This document shows, one piece after another, positions 8,101-17,130 of a stretch of DNA of 58,579 nt. Location of the stretch: NCBI GenBank assembly GCA_938029215.1, contig CALHFG010000080.1, forward strand, positions 1-58,579, given 5' to 3'. The position numbers and the translations under genes are program-made. The DNA comes from an uncultured Acidimicrobiales bacterium. Lineage in GTDB: Bacteria > Actinomycetota > Acidimicrobiia > Acidimicrobiales > SZUA-35. Under the pieces are notes generated by a model, which worked only from the letters and a program-made list of their open reading frames with translations, searched no databases and was not told the DNA's origin. Each line of letters begins with the position of its first letter. Position 1 is the first letter of the stretch.

Positions 8101-8811
8101 GAGGTCGGTTGCGGGCAGAAACCCCACCCGCGTCGAGAGTCGGTCCGAGCCGGGGTTCTCATAGGGGTCACACCGGTAGAGCGCGTGCCAGTCGTTGGGA
8201 AGAGCGTGCTCGACTAGTTGTGCCACAACAACAGAGCCGAGCCCCTTGCCTCTATTTCCGTCACGGACGATGACACCGATATCACCAAGAGAGGGTTCGT
8301 AGTCAAATGGTCGCATCGATGCAAACGCAGCCACTTCGCCCGCGCTGTTGATCAGGCCGACGGCGATTGCGTCGAGGTCATCCATGGCAACCTCAGATTC
8401 GTCAAGGTCATCGGCGGTCGACGCGTCGACCAGTCGCTGCATTCGCCCGATGTCGGCGGGGTCGTTCCAGTCGAACCGATGCAGCGAGTAGCCGTCCGGC
8501 ACAGGATGGCGAACGAAATTCCCCATCGTTTTCATGACCGAAGCGCCCAGAATCTCGAAGCCGCCGTCGGCGGCGAACGACCGCACTGCGGGCTCCCTGA
8601 AAGGTTCCGATCCCTCGAGCTTGGCGACTGCGGGCTCCGCCGCTGGGTCGCACCAGATCATCGTGTGGCGGTCGAACTGGTAGAAGACTGCCATACCTGA
8701 TCCTCGGCGGTCCTCGGTTGACAGCACCGTAGTACCCGGTGCTGCCACGACATCCGCAGTCACTCCGGCAGCGCGATGAATGGCTTGCAAGAGAAGTTCC
8801 TGAGCGTCCAT
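8068..8811 (-). CDS. GNAT-family N-acetyltransferase
   Basis: A 247-residue protein whose C-terminal half carries the acetyl-CoA-binding core: LGDIGVIVRDGNRGKGLGSVVV, with R-G-K-G-L-G as the pyrophosphate loop (around residues 190-195). The N-terminal half (residues 1-120) looks like a degenerate second GNAT fold or a substrate domain. The ATG at 8811 follows the stop of the AcuI-like gene by two bases, so the two form one operon. The tail overlaps the convergent EamA gene by 33 bases. The substrate is unknown. Confidence 0.8.
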   Translation of the reverse strand: MDAQELLLQAIHRAAGVTADVVAAPGTTVLSTEDRRGSGMAVFYQFDRHTMIWCDPAAEPAVAKLEGSEPFREPAVRSFAADGGFEILGASVMKTMGNFVRHPVPDGYSLHRFDWNDPADIGRMQRLVDASTADDLDESEVAMDDLDAIAVGLINSAGEVAAFASMRPFDYEPSLGDIGVIVRDGNRGKGLGSVVVAQLVEHALPNDWHALYRCDPYENPGSDRLSTRVGFLPATDLLAIRAVASDT

Positions 8812-8813
8812 GG

Positions 8814-9818
8814 CTACCCCTGCGTCTTCACGACGGTTCGCCCCTTGGTCTTACCGGCCAAGATCTCACCCGCATGGCTGGCGATGTCCGCTAGTGCGAC
8901 TTCGGTCGTGATCTTGTGCAACGCATTGGCGTCGAAGACCTCACCGATCCGACTCCAGATTCGTTCGCGTTCTTCGAACGGGCACATGACCGAGTCGATT
9001 CCAAGAAGATTCACACCGCGCAAGAGAAAGGGAATCACCGTAGTCGACAGCACGTTTCCACCTGCCAGCCCGCATGCGGCGACCGAGCCCTTGTAGTGCA
9101 TTTCGGCGAGCACGTGGGCCAGTGTGTTACCCCCGACGGCATCCACACATCCGGCCCAGCGCTCCTTCAGAAGTGGCCGTTCGGGCGCGTCGGCGATCTC
9201 GTTGCGGTCGATCACCTCCGCGGCGCCGAGAGCCGTGAGATCTTCGGCGTTCTCGGGTCGTCCGGTGCTCGCAACCATGTGGTGGCCGAGCGCAGCACCC
9301 CACATGATCGCCGAGGAGCCGACACCGCCTGAGGCCCCGGTGACCAAGATGGGGTCGCCTTTTTGAACCCCGGCCTGTTCCAGGGCATCGATCGCCTGCA
9401 TCGCAGTGAACCCGGCGGTGCCGATGGCCATCACATCGCGGGTCGTCATGGACGATGGCACCTCGACGAGCCAGTCGGCGTTGAGTCGGGCCTGTTCGGA
9501 ATAGCCGCCCCAGTGCATCTCTCCCACGCGCCAACCGGTGCACAGAACCGAATCGCCCAGCTGGAACCGTCCATCGGAACTCTCGGTAACGGTGCCGGCG
9601 AGATCAACCCCGGGCACGTGGGGGTAGTTCCTGACCAGGCGACCGATTCCTTTCAGAATCATGCCGTCCTTGTAGTTGAGCGATGAGTATTCGACCGAGA
9701 TCGTGACCGCATTCTCTGGTGAGGGGAGATCCGAATCGGAGAGATCGGTGAGAGCGGCTGAAACAGCAGGCTTTTCGCCCGAGGTGTCTTCAGAAAGTAC
9801 AAGAGCTTTGAAGGTCAT
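8814..9818 (-). CDS. acuI: acrylyl-CoA reductase AcuI/YhdH-family zinc-free alcohol dehydrogenase
   Basis: A 334-residue medium-chain reductase/dehydrogenase. SSLNYKDGMILKGIGRLVRNYP, PHVPGVDLAGTV, WGGYSEQARL and GTAGFTAMQAI, then the NADP Rossmann motif VTGASGGVGSSA, are all characteristic of the YhdH/AcuI branch. AcuI reduces acrylyl-CoA to propionyl-CoA in DMSP and 3-hydroxypropionate metabolism. The start is the ATG at 9818, giving the conserved MTFKALVLSED; the upstream GTG adds seven unlikely residues. It is followed two bases later by the GNAT gene. Family assignment is strong; the in vivo substrate is inferred. Confidence 0.85.
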   Translation of the reverse strand: MTFKALVLSEDTSGEKPAVSAALTDLSDSDLPSPENAVTISVEYSSLNYKDGMILKGIGRLVRNYPHVPGVDLAGTVTESSDGRFQLGDSVLCTGWRVGEMHWGGYSEQARLNADWLVEVPSSMTTRDVMAIGTAGFTAMQAIDALEQAGVQKGDPILVTGASGGVGSSAIMWGAALGHHMVASTGRPENAEDLTALGAAEVIDRNEIADAPERPLLKERWAGCVDAVGGNTLAHVLAEMHYKGSVAACGLAGGNVLSTTVIPFLLRGVNLLGIDSVMCPFEERERIWSRIGEVFDANALHKITTEVALADIASHAGEILAGKTKGRTVVKTQG

Positions 9819-9903
9819 GGGTCTGGAACGTACTCCCAACGGCTACCTTGGCCAAACGAAGAGTGAACCTTGAATTAGGGACACGGTAAGAAATGGGGCC
9901 TTT

Positions 9904-11571
9904 GTGACCAAACACGTCTTCGTCACCGGTGGAGTTGTCAGTTCTCTAGGCAAGGGCCTCACGGCCTCTTCACTCGGCAACCTGCTGAAAGCTCGAGGCC
10001 TCCGGGTCACGATGCAGAAGTTGGACCCCTATCTCAACGTAGACCCCGGCACCATGAACCCGTTCGAACACGGTGAGGTGTTCGTGACCGACGATGGCGG
10101 AGAAACCGACCTCGACCTTGGTCACTACGAACGATTTGTCGACGAGAACCTCACCCAGGCCTCCAACACCACCACGGGGTCGGTTTACAGCAGTGTTATC
10201 GCCAAGGAGCGCCGCGGTGAATATCTGGGCAAGACGGTACAGGTCATCCCTCACATCACGAACGAGATCAAAGACCGCATCGCTAGTTTGGCGAGTGATG
10301 ACGTCGACGTGGTCATCACCGAGGTCGGCGGCACGGTCGGCGATATTGAGATCCTCCCGTTCCTAGAAGCGATACGGCAGTTCCGACTGGATGTCGGTCG
10401 TCAGAACGTGTGCTATGTCCATGTGACGCTGGTGCCCTACATCGGCCCAGCCGGAGAGCAAAAGACCAAGCCAACCCAGCACAGCGTGACCGAGCTTCGC
10501 AGCCGAGGCATCCAGCCCGACGTCATCGTCTGCCGGTCAGACCGAGAGATTCCCGATCCGCTTCGGTCCAAGATCTCCAACCTGTGTGACGTGCCCCTCG
10601 ACGGAATCATCACCGCCCCGGACGCCCCGAGCCTCTATGAGATTCCGTTGCGGATGCACTCGGGGGGCCTCGACACCTACGTGTGTGAGATTCTCGGCAT
10701 CGAGCCCGGCGACATCGACCTTGAGCCGTGGAAGGCGCTCGTCCGTCGCGTCGAGGATGCCTGGAAGCCGCTACGGGTTGGCATCGTCGGCAAGTACGTC
10801 TCGTTGCCCGACGCCTATCTTTCGGTGGCTGAAGCGTTACGGCACGCAGCCTTCGCTCACGAGGTCGACTTGGAAATCGACTGGATCATGAGCGATCACG
10901 TTGAGGGCATGCTGGTGAGCGAACAGCTCAATCATCTCGATGGCGTCATCCTTCCCGGAGGATTTGGTGAGCGAGGGGTCGAAGGCAAGATCGCCGCCGC
11001 GGCCTACACCCGCGAGAACGAAGTCCCGTGTCTCGGACTGTGCCTGGGTATGCAGGTGATGACGATCGAGTTCGCCCGGAACGTGATCGGCCTCAACGGG
11101 GCCCACAGCAGCGAGTTCGACCGGTCCGATGCGGTGACACCCCACCCGGTGATCGACCTGATGGAAAGTCAGAAGTCGGTGCAAGACAAGGGCGGCACCA
11201 TGCGCCTTGGCGCCTATGTCGCCGTGCTCGATCCCGACTCTCAAGTGGCCGAACTGTACGGTCAGCCGGTGGTGCAAGAGCGCCATCGCCACCGTTGGGA
11301 GTTCAACCCCCGCTATCGCTCACAGATCGAAGAGTGGGGTCTGGCGTGTTCGGGCGTCTCGCCCGACGGCAAGCTTGTCGAGTTCATCGAGTTGCCAGAT
11401 CATCCATTCTGGATTGGCACCCAGGCCCACCCCGAGCTCAAGAGCCGCCCGAACCGTCCGGCCCCTTTGTTCGATGGCTTCATCCGAGCGTCTCTCGCTC
11501 GCGCCGAGGCCAACGACCCGGCCCGATTTGAAGCGGTTCGTCCCGAAGGTGTCAGCATCTCCCTCGACTAG
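9904..11571 (+). CDS. pyrG: CTP synthase
   Basis: A 555-residue protein of normal length. The N-terminal amidoligase starts [21 protein letters not shown], with the nucleotide-binding loop, and includes [15 protein letters not shown] and [10 protein letters not shown]. The C-terminal class I glutaminase has its nucleophile C380 in CLGLCLGMQ and the late HPE triad ([10 protein letters not shown]). It makes CTP from UTP, ATP and glutamine in the cytosol. The start is GTG at 9904. It stands alone between a divergent AcuI gene and the Nudix operon. Confidence 0.98.
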   Translation: MTKHVFVTGGVVSSLGKGLTASSLGNLLKARGLRVTMQKLDPYLNVDPGTMNPFEHGEVFVTDDGGETDLDLGHYERFVDENLTQASNTTTGSVYSSVIAKERRGEYLGKTVQVIPHITNEIKDRIASLASDDVDVVITEVGGTVGDIEILPFLEAIRQFRLDVGRQNVCYVHVTLVPYIGPAGEQKTKPTQHSVTELRSRGIQPDVIVCRSDREIPDPLRSKISNLCDVPLDGIITAPDAPSLYEIPLRMHSGGLDTYVCEILGIEPGDIDLEPWKALVRRVEDAWKPLRVGIVGKYVSLPDAYLSVAEALRHAAFAHEVDLEIDWIMSDHVEGMLVSEQLNHLDGVILPGGFGERGVEGKIAAAAYTRENEVPCLGLCLGMQVMTIEFARNVIGLNGAHSSEFDRSDAVTPHPVIDLMESQKSVQDKGGTMRLGAYVAVLDPDSQVAELYGQPVVQERHRHRWEFNPRYRSQIEEWGLACSGVSPDGKLVEFIELPDHPFWIGTQAHPELKSRPNRPAPLFDGFIRASLARAEANDPARFEAVRPEGVSISLD

Positions 11572-11665
11572 TCGAGGACAGGCCGAATCCCCAGCCGAGG
11601 CCGGGTAGCGACGAACAAAGCTGCGCTTCCCCGTGCAACCCTGTTGTCCGTCCTAGCCTGAAGGG

Positions 11666-12205
11666 GTGACTGGGTTTACACATCTGCGAGACGAGCTGAT
11701 TCACCAAGGATTTGTCGTCGGCTTCTACGACAGCTACTTCACGACGCCCGAAGGCGAAGAGATTCGACGCGACGTCGTAAAACATCCAGGCGCCGTCTCG
11801 GCGATCGCGATTGAGGATGGCGAGGTGTGGTTGGTCAAGCAATTCCGGGCTCCGATCAATGGCGAGCTTTGGGAAATTCCGGCGGGAAAGCTGGACATCG
11901 AGGGCGAACCCTTGGAAGTCACCGTCGTTCGTGAACTGGAAGAAGAGATCGGGCGCCGCCCCGGAACCGTTGAGAAGTTGATAGGGATGCATCACTCGGC
12001 CGGCTTCTGCGACGAGTTTCAGACCATCTTCCTGTGCACCGATCTCACCGAAGTGCCTACCCGGCACGATGGTCCCGAAGAGGCTCACATGGTGGTCCAG
12101 AAGTTCCCGCTGGCCACGGCGGTCCAGATGGCTATGGATGGCACGATCACCGATGGCAAGAGCATCGTCGGGTTACTTGCCATGGCGCGCAAGTTTGGAA
12201 TCTAG
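11666..12205 (+). CDS. Nudix hydrolase, ADP-ribose pyrophosphatase type
   Basis: A 179-residue protein. The Nudix box is visible as AGKLDIEGEPLEVTVVRELE followed by EEIG, with the metal-binding RE-x-x-EE core intact and one extra residue in the first spacer, as in many actinobacterial ADP-ribose pyrophosphatase homologues. Upstream WLVKQFRAPINGELWEIPAG is typical of the ADPR subgroup. It likely hydrolyses ADP-ribose or a related nucleoside diphosphate derivative. The start is GTG at 11666. The HD gene starts immediately after its stop codon, and SelD follows, forming a three-gene operon. Confidence 0.88.
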   Translation: MTGFTHLRDELIHQGFVVGFYDSYFTTPEGEEIRRDVVKHPGAVSAIAIEDGEVWLVKQFRAPINGELWEIPAGKLDIEGEPLEVTVVRELEEEIGRRPGTVEKLIGMHHSAGFCDEFQTIFLCTDLTEVPTRHDGPEEAHMVVQKFPLATAVQMAMDGTITDGKSIVGLLAMARKFGI

Positions 12206-12772
12206 ATGGCAAACGTCGTCCTCACCAGAGCTGTTCAGGCGAAACACCTCGCCAAACGGTTCTTTGCATCGCTTTCCAACGACAGGCCCGCGCCCGCCGA
12301 CGACCAGTGGGTGCGCAGCCTTTTGCTCCCAGGCGAGGAAGAGCTGTGGGGTCAGATGAGCCCGCCGGACCAGCGTCATGGTCTACAGGTGGCACGTGAT
12401 GTGGCGTTGGTATTGCCCGATGCATCTAGGCCGGTCATGGCCGCTGCGGTGCTCCACGATGTGGGCAAGCTCGTGTGCGGGTACGGCACCTATGCTCGCG
12501 TGATTGCGACCGTTTTCTGGGGGTTGGTTCCCGCACCACTGCGGCCAAAGTTCGCGTTCGGATGGTCTGAGGGGCAAGGTCCTGGACGGATCGAACTGGC
12601 ACGTAAGTTGGGACAGTATCGAATCCACCCAGAGCTCGGTCGAGACCTCCTGCAGAAGGCGGGCTCCGACGATCTCACTGCCGACTGGGCTGCGCAGCAT
12701 CATGCGCCAATCGAAAAGTGGACGATCGATCCCGACTTGGGCCGAGTGCTCAAGGAATGTGACGACGACTGA
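12206..12772 (+). CDS. HD-domain protein
   Basis: A 188-residue protein with the HD metal motif in AAAVLHDVGKL (near residue 84) and a later histidine pair, AAQHHAP, near the C-terminus; an upstream QRHGLQVARD provides another possible ligand. This is the minimal layout of HD phosphohydrolases. The ATG abuts the Nudix stop codon with no gap. A 13-base gap separates it from the SelD fusion. The substrate is unknown; a nucleotide or phosphate ester is expected for the family. Confidence 0.75.
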   Translation: MANVVLTRAVQAKHLAKRFFASLSNDRPAPADDQWVRSLLLPGEEELWGQMSPPDQRHGLQVARDVALVLPDASRPVMAAAVLHDVGKLVCGYGTYARVIATVFWGLVPAPLRPKFAFGWSEGQGPGRIELARKLGQYRIHPELGRDLLQKAGSDDLTADWAAQHHAPIEKWTIDPDLGRVLKECDDD

Positions 12773-12785
12773 CAGGTTGTAAGAG

Positions 12786-14969
12786 ATGATGCAGCTACCG
12801 GTTCCGCTCATACAGAACGTCGTCCTCGTAGGCGGCGGCCACGCACACGCTTTGGTCCTGCGCAAGTGGGCCATGAAACCGCTCGCCGGTGTTCGGCTGA
12901 CACTCATCAGTCCCGGTCCTACCGCGCCGTACACCGGCATGCTGCCAGGGTTTGTAGCTGGCCACTACTCGCGTGCGGATCTCGACATCGATCTCGTTCG
13001 ACTCGCCAATTTTGCCGGCGCCCGACTGATTCTCGGAATAGCCTCTTCGATCGACCGGGAAGCTCAGACCGTCACGGTTGCGGGGCGACCACCGATTCCT
13101 TATGACCTGATCTCGATCAACGTTGGCATCACCTCCGATATGCCATCGATGCCCGGGTTCTCACAGTTTGGAACTGCGGCGAAGCCTCTGGGTCCCTTCT
13201 CGCGGCGCTGGACAGAATTTGTTCGATCGGGCAACGTCACCGAGTCGTCGGTTGCCGTCATCGGCGGTGGGGTAGGTGGCTGCGAGCTGGCCATGGCGAT
13301 GAACTATCGCTTGAAGAGCGCGGGCCGCGACCCCAAGGTGACATTGATCGACCGAGGCGAGATTCTGTCCGACGTTGGGGACAGGGCGCGGGCCGGGCTT
13401 CGATCCGAAATGGAGCAGCAGGGGATTTCTGTACTCGAACACACCGAAGCGGTAGAGGTGACCTCGGTCGGGGTCACAACCAACCATGGTGGTGTGGTCC
13501 CGGCGGCGTTCGTTGTCAGCGCCTCCGGTGCCCGTCCATACGACTGGGTTGCTGACGTCGGACTTACACATACGGGCGGCTTCCTGACGATTTCGGAGAC
13601 GCTGCAGTCACTGTCTGATCCCAAGGTCTTTGCGGTAGGGGACTGCGCCGATATGGCATTCGACCCCCGACCGAAGGCGGGGGTGTTCGCGGTGCGCCAA
13701 GCTCCCATCCTTCACGACAACATTCGAGCGGTTCTTACAGGTCAACCTCTCGTTCCGTACGATCCTCAGAAGGACTTTCTGAAGCTGATTTCGTTGGGTG
13801 GGAAACGGGCCGGGGCGGACAAGTTTGAACGCTTCAGCAAAGGGCGGAGCCTTTGGCGCCTGAAGCACAAGATCGACACCGAGTTCATGGCGAAGTTAGC
13901 CGATTTGCCAAAGATGGAGACATCGGTTGTGCCCAACAACGCGATCCTCGGGTTACGCGAAGCGATTGAGGATGACCCTCCCCTGTGTGGAGGGTGCGGC
14001 GCAAAGGTTGGTGCCGATGTGTTGGCTGGACCTCTTGCTGCGCTTCCTCCGTCCGAACGGTCCGACATCACTCGATTGCCAGGAGATGACGCCGCCGTTG
14101 TCACCGTTGGCGGTGCGGCCCAGGTTCTCACTACCGATCAGCTGCGTTCGTTTACCTCAGATCCCTATCGCATGGCGAAGATTTCGGCACTCCATGCGAT
14201 GGGCGACATCTGGGCGATGGGTGCCGCGCCACAAGCGGCGCTCGTAACGGTGACCTTGCCCCAGCTCAGCGGCGAACTACAAGCGGAGTGGCTGCACGAG
14301 ATCATGGCGGGGGCATCGGCTGCGATCGGCCCCACCGGTGCAGAGATCGTCGGTGGTCACACGAGCATGGGAGCCGAACTGGCCCTGGGCTTCTCTCTCA
14401 CCGGGTTGCTTACGAAGCCGCCGATAACCCTCGCTGGTGCTCGAGTGGGGCAGACGCTCATACTCACGCGTCCTCTCGGGTCCGGACTGCTCCTGGCCGC
14501 GGATATGCAGTTCCGGGCGGCAGGGCACAACATTGCGTCCCTGCTCGAAACGCTGGAGACGCCACAGGGCGACGCCGCCACGATTCTGGCGTCCGCGGGG
14601 GCTTCGGCAATGACCGATGTGACGGGGTTCGGTCTCGCCGGCCATCTGTTGGGCATGCTTCGCCAGTCAGATGTCGGGGCGCAGCTTCGCGTCGATTCAA
14701 TTCCACTATTTGAGGGTGTGGAAGATGTGGTTGTGTCCGGAATTCGGCCCCATCTGTTCAGCAACAATCGGCAGGCGATTCCTGCGGCCTATGGCAACGA
14801 CGACCCTCGCGTAGTCTCCTTGGTCGACCCGCAAACGGCGGGAGGGTTCCTGGCCGCGGTGCCGATGTTGGTTGCCGAACCGGTAGTCGAGTCGCTCCGC
14901 GCTGCCGGTCATGGCGGGTGGGCGATCGGCACAGTCGTTCCGGGTCCACCCGAAATCGCGCTGATTTAG
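12786..14969 (+). CDS. selD: flavoprotein-selenophosphate synthase (SelD) fusion
   Basis: A 727-residue fusion. Residues about 10-395 are a pyridine-nucleotide-disulfide oxidoreductase/NDH-2-like flavoprotein: NVVLVGGGHAHALVL, VAVIGGGVGGCELA and VFAVGDCADM. Residues about 398-725 are selenophosphate synthetase: CGGCGAK with catalytic C404 and K407, LPGDDAAVV, LHAMGDIWAMGA, MTDVTGFGLAGHL and VDPQTAGGFL. SelD makes selenophosphate from selenide and ATP; the flavoprotein half may reduce or supply selenium. The catalytic residue is Cys, not Sec. Such fusions are known in cyanobacteria and other bacteria. No selA, selB, selU or selenoneine gene is in the window, so the selenium product is open. 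Confidence 0.93.
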   Translation: MMQLPVPLIQNVVLVGGGHAHALVLRKWAMKPLAGVRLTLISPGPTAPYTGMLPGFVAGHYSRADLDIDLVRLANFAGARLILGIASSIDREAQTVTVAGRPPIPYDLISINVGITSDMPSMPGFSQFGTAAKPLGPFSRRWTEFVRSGNVTESSVAVIGGGVGGCELAMAMNYRLKSAGRDPKVTLIDRGEILSDVGDRARAGLRSEMEQQGISVLEHTEAVEVTSVGVTTNHGGVVPAAFVVSASGARPYDWVADVGLTHTGGFLTISETLQSLSDPKVFAVGDCADMAFDPRPKAGVFAVRQAPILHDNIRAVLTGQPLVPYDPQKDFLKLISLGGKRAGADKFERFSKGRSLWRLKHKIDTEFMAKLADLPKMETSVVPNNAILGLREAIEDDPPLCGGCGAKVGADVLAGPLAALPPSERSDITRLPGDDAAVVTVGGAAQVLTTDQLRSFTSDPYRMAKISALHAMGDIWAMGAAPQAALVTVTLPQLSGELQAEWLHEIMAGASAAIGPTGAEIVGGHTSMGAELALGFSLTGLLTKPPITLAGARVGQTLILTRPLGSGLLLAADMQFRAAGHNIASLLETLETPQGDAATILASAGASAMTDVTGFGLAGHLLGMLRQSDVGAQLRVDSIPLFEGVEDVVVSGIRPHLFSNNRQAIPAAYGNDDPRVVSLVDPQTAGGFLAAVPMLVAEPVVESLRAAGHGGWAIGTVVPGPPEIALI

Positions 14970-14992
14970 GCCAGGCGCAGCGTCGGGTGGCG

Positions 14993-16078
14993 CTAGCGGC
15001 TTGTGATGGAGCGGCTTTCGTCTTCGTTCAGTTCGCCCTCTGTCGTGTAGGCATTCAGGCTGTAGGGCACTTCGGTGGGTGTCCCGTCGGGAGCAAAGCC
15101 GTTGTTGGCGATGCCTGAGTACATCACGTTCTCTGACTCTCGAAGACCGGTGAGGCACGTGGAGAACGAGGAGCACAGTTTCTCGCCTTGCACGACATCG
15201 CCGATCCGTCCAGCCACTGTTGCCGGGTCGTCGGTGTTGGCACGTGCCGCCGCCAATGCGGCGATGACAAACCGGTCGACCACGCGGTCCTCAAGGGGAG
15301 CCACCGGTTCGATAAATCGCAGACCCGGCATGGGTTGCACCATCGCCGAATTTCCAAGCACGTACACGGTTCGGCCGTTGGAGGGGCCGGCGCCAACCAT
15401 TTCTAGATCGCTGACGAGCCTCTGCGGATTGTCTGCTCCGATGATGAGAACCGCGGAGGAGTCGTCTTGTTCGACCAACGCAACCTCGGGATCAAAGCGA
15501 TCCGCACCAGGGTCGAACTCGACGTGAGACAGAAGGGATGCTTGGTTCTCCTGAAGCTTTTCAGCCAGCTGGTCGGCGACGCCGGTGTCGGTACCCGACG
15601 GCATCATAAGGGTGATCGACTGGTGCCCATCCGATACCAGCGCGTCGGCCATCATGATCATCTGCGGCTCGAGCGGCTGAGCCAGCGACAAGTGGACCAC
15701 GATCCCCACCGCGTTGAGCAGCTCTCTCGCCACGACGTCTTGGCTGGGAACGCTGGGACCGATAACGATGTCTACGTTGTTGGCTGCCAGTTCATCGACG
15801 GCTGCAGCGAGCAACGACCGGTCTGATCGCACGTCGGCGTGCACTACCCGAATTTGGGTTCGATCGAACTCCGTGGCGGCACTGATCTCACCGATTCGAG
15901 CATCGAGCGCATCTCGAGCGGCACGTCCAGCGTCCGCGGTCTCGCCCGTCAGCGGGAGCAGCGTGCCGATGACAAGTTCTCCGTCGGCTTCACCAATGGG
16001 AGCCGCCGTGCAGCCCGAGGCAATCAAAAGCAGACCAGCGCAGAAGGTCAGCGTTTTTCTGACCTCGGCGAATCTCAT
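14993..16078 (-). CDS. branched-chain-amino-acid-type ABC substrate-binding lipoprotein
   Basis: A 361-residue periplasmic-binding-protein family 6 (Leu/Ile/Val) protein. The N-terminus is a lipoprotein signal with the lipobox LIASGC (C23), followed by LVIGTLLPLTGE, the usual start of the mature fold, and DIVIGPSVPSQD. No permease or ATPase genes are adjacent, so it may work with a remote transporter or as a sensor. The ATG overlaps the trpS stop (ATGA), so it is translationally coupled to trpS, an unusual pairing. It converges with the selD fusion gene, 23 bases apart. The ligand is unknown. Confidence 0.8.
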   Translation of the reverse strand: MRFAEVRKTLTFCAGLLLIASGCTAAPIGEADGELVIGTLLPLTGETADAGRAARDALDARIGEISAATEFDRTQIRVVHADVRSDRSLLAAAVDELAANNVDIVIGPSVPSQDVVARELLNAVGIVVHLSLAQPLEPQMIMMADALVSDGHQSITLMMPSGTDTGVADQLAEKLQENQASLLSHVEFDPGADRFDPEVALVEQDDSSAVLIIGADNPQRLVSDLEMVGAGPSNGRTVYVLGNSAMVQPMPGLRFIEPVAPLEDRVVDRFVIAALAAARANTDDPATVAGRIGDVVQGEKLCSSFSTCLTGLRESENVMYSGIANNGFAPDGTPTEVPYSLNAYTTEGELNEDESRSITSR

Positions 16079-17115
16079 GGCGCAGGAGACAATAATCCAA
16101 CTGCGCTGCGGATCCGTTGCATCACGGGTTCTGCCACTGCTGACGCCTTCTTCGCCCCGACCGCCAGGGCATCCCGGACGTCAGCATCGGACAGAGCGTT
16201 GTAGCGCTGCTGCACCGGTTCAAGCATCTCGATGACGGCCGCTGCGGTGTCGCCTTTCAGCGGGCCGTACTGGGTGTAGTCATCCGCCAGGGAAGCCGGC
16301 TCGACGTTCCTCGCAGCACCAAGAATTGACAGAAGGTTGGACACGCCCGGCTTTTCCGCAACATCGAATCGGACCTCGCCGTCGTTGTCGGTGACGGCGC
16401 GCTTGACCTTTTTCTCGATCTTCTTCGGATCATCAAGGACTTCGATTGTTCCGGCTTCGCTGCCCACGGACTTGGACATCTTCTGAGTGGGATTTTGCAA
16501 GTCCATCACCCGAGCGCCCGCCGGAGGAATCATGTGGGCGGGAACAACGACGGTGCCTTCACCAAAGCGGCTGTTTACCCGGTTGGCGACATCGCGGGCT
16601 AACTCGATGTGTTGACGCTGATCGTCACCGACGGGGACCACGTCGGTGTCATACAAGAGAATGTCGGCCGTTTGCAGGGCCGGGTAGGTGAAGAGCCCCG
16701 CCGAAATCGATGCATTGTTTCCCGATTTTGCGTCTTGGTCGCTGTCGGGGGTTCCGCCGAGTCGGTCGCTCTTGTCTTTGAATTGGGTCATCCGGCGAAG
16801 CTCGCCGAATCCGGTCATGCATTGCATTAACCATCCAAGTTCAGCGTGTTGGGGTACGTGGCTTTGCACAAACAGCGTCGAGACCTCGGGATCGATACCC
16901 ACTGCCAACAGCATCCGAGCCATGTTGAGGCTGCTTTCGGCCACCTCGCCGGGCTCTTTGGGAAGCGTGAGGGCATGTAGATCGACGATGCAGTAGACCG
17001 AATCCATCTCATGCTGGAGTAGTGCCCAGTTGCGCAACGCCCCCAAATAGTTCCCCAGATGGGTCGAACCCGAAGGTTGAATTCCACTGAATACTCGTGG
17101 TCGCTGCGCACTCAT
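16075..17115 (-). CDS. trpS: tryptophanyl-tRNA synthetase
   Basis: A 346-residue class I aminoacyl-tRNA synthetase that charges tRNA-Trp. It has RVFSGIQPSGSTHLGNYLGA, containing the HIGH-equivalent THLGN, and the KMSKS loop in TQKMSKSVGS. The start at ATG 17115 gives the conserved MSAQRPRVFSGIQ; the longer frame to 17286 would run into scpA on the other strand. Only 15 bases separate this start from the chosen scpA start. The stop overlaps the downstream lipoprotein gene. Confidence 0.97.
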   Translation of the reverse strand: MSAQRPRVFSGIQPSGSTHLGNYLGALRNWALLQHEMDSVYCIVDLHALTLPKEPGEVAESSLNMARMLLAVGIDPEVSTLFVQSHVPQHAELGWLMQCMTGFGELRRMTQFKDKSDRLGGTPDSDQDAKSGNNASISAGLFTYPALQTADILLYDTDVVPVGDDQRQHIELARDVANRVNSRFGEGTVVVPAHMIPPAGARVMDLQNPTQKMSKSVGSEAGTIEVLDDPKKIEKKVKRAVTDNDGEVRFDVAEKPGVSNLLSILGAARNVEPASLADDYTQYGPLKGDTAAAVIEMLEPVQQRYNALSDADVRDALAVGAKKASAVAEPVMQRIRSAVGLLSPAP

Positions 17116-17130
17116 GGTCAGAAGCGTAGA

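Noticed and set aside
7407-8273. 288-aa open frame on the plus strand
   Set aside because: It overlaps the EamA gene in another frame and is Arg/Ser/Gly-rich; the hydrophobic EamA frame is clearly the coding one.
13989-14003. Selenocysteine (in-frame TGA) at the SelD active site
   Set aside because: The catalytic codon 404 is TGC (Cys) and the frame has no internal TGA.
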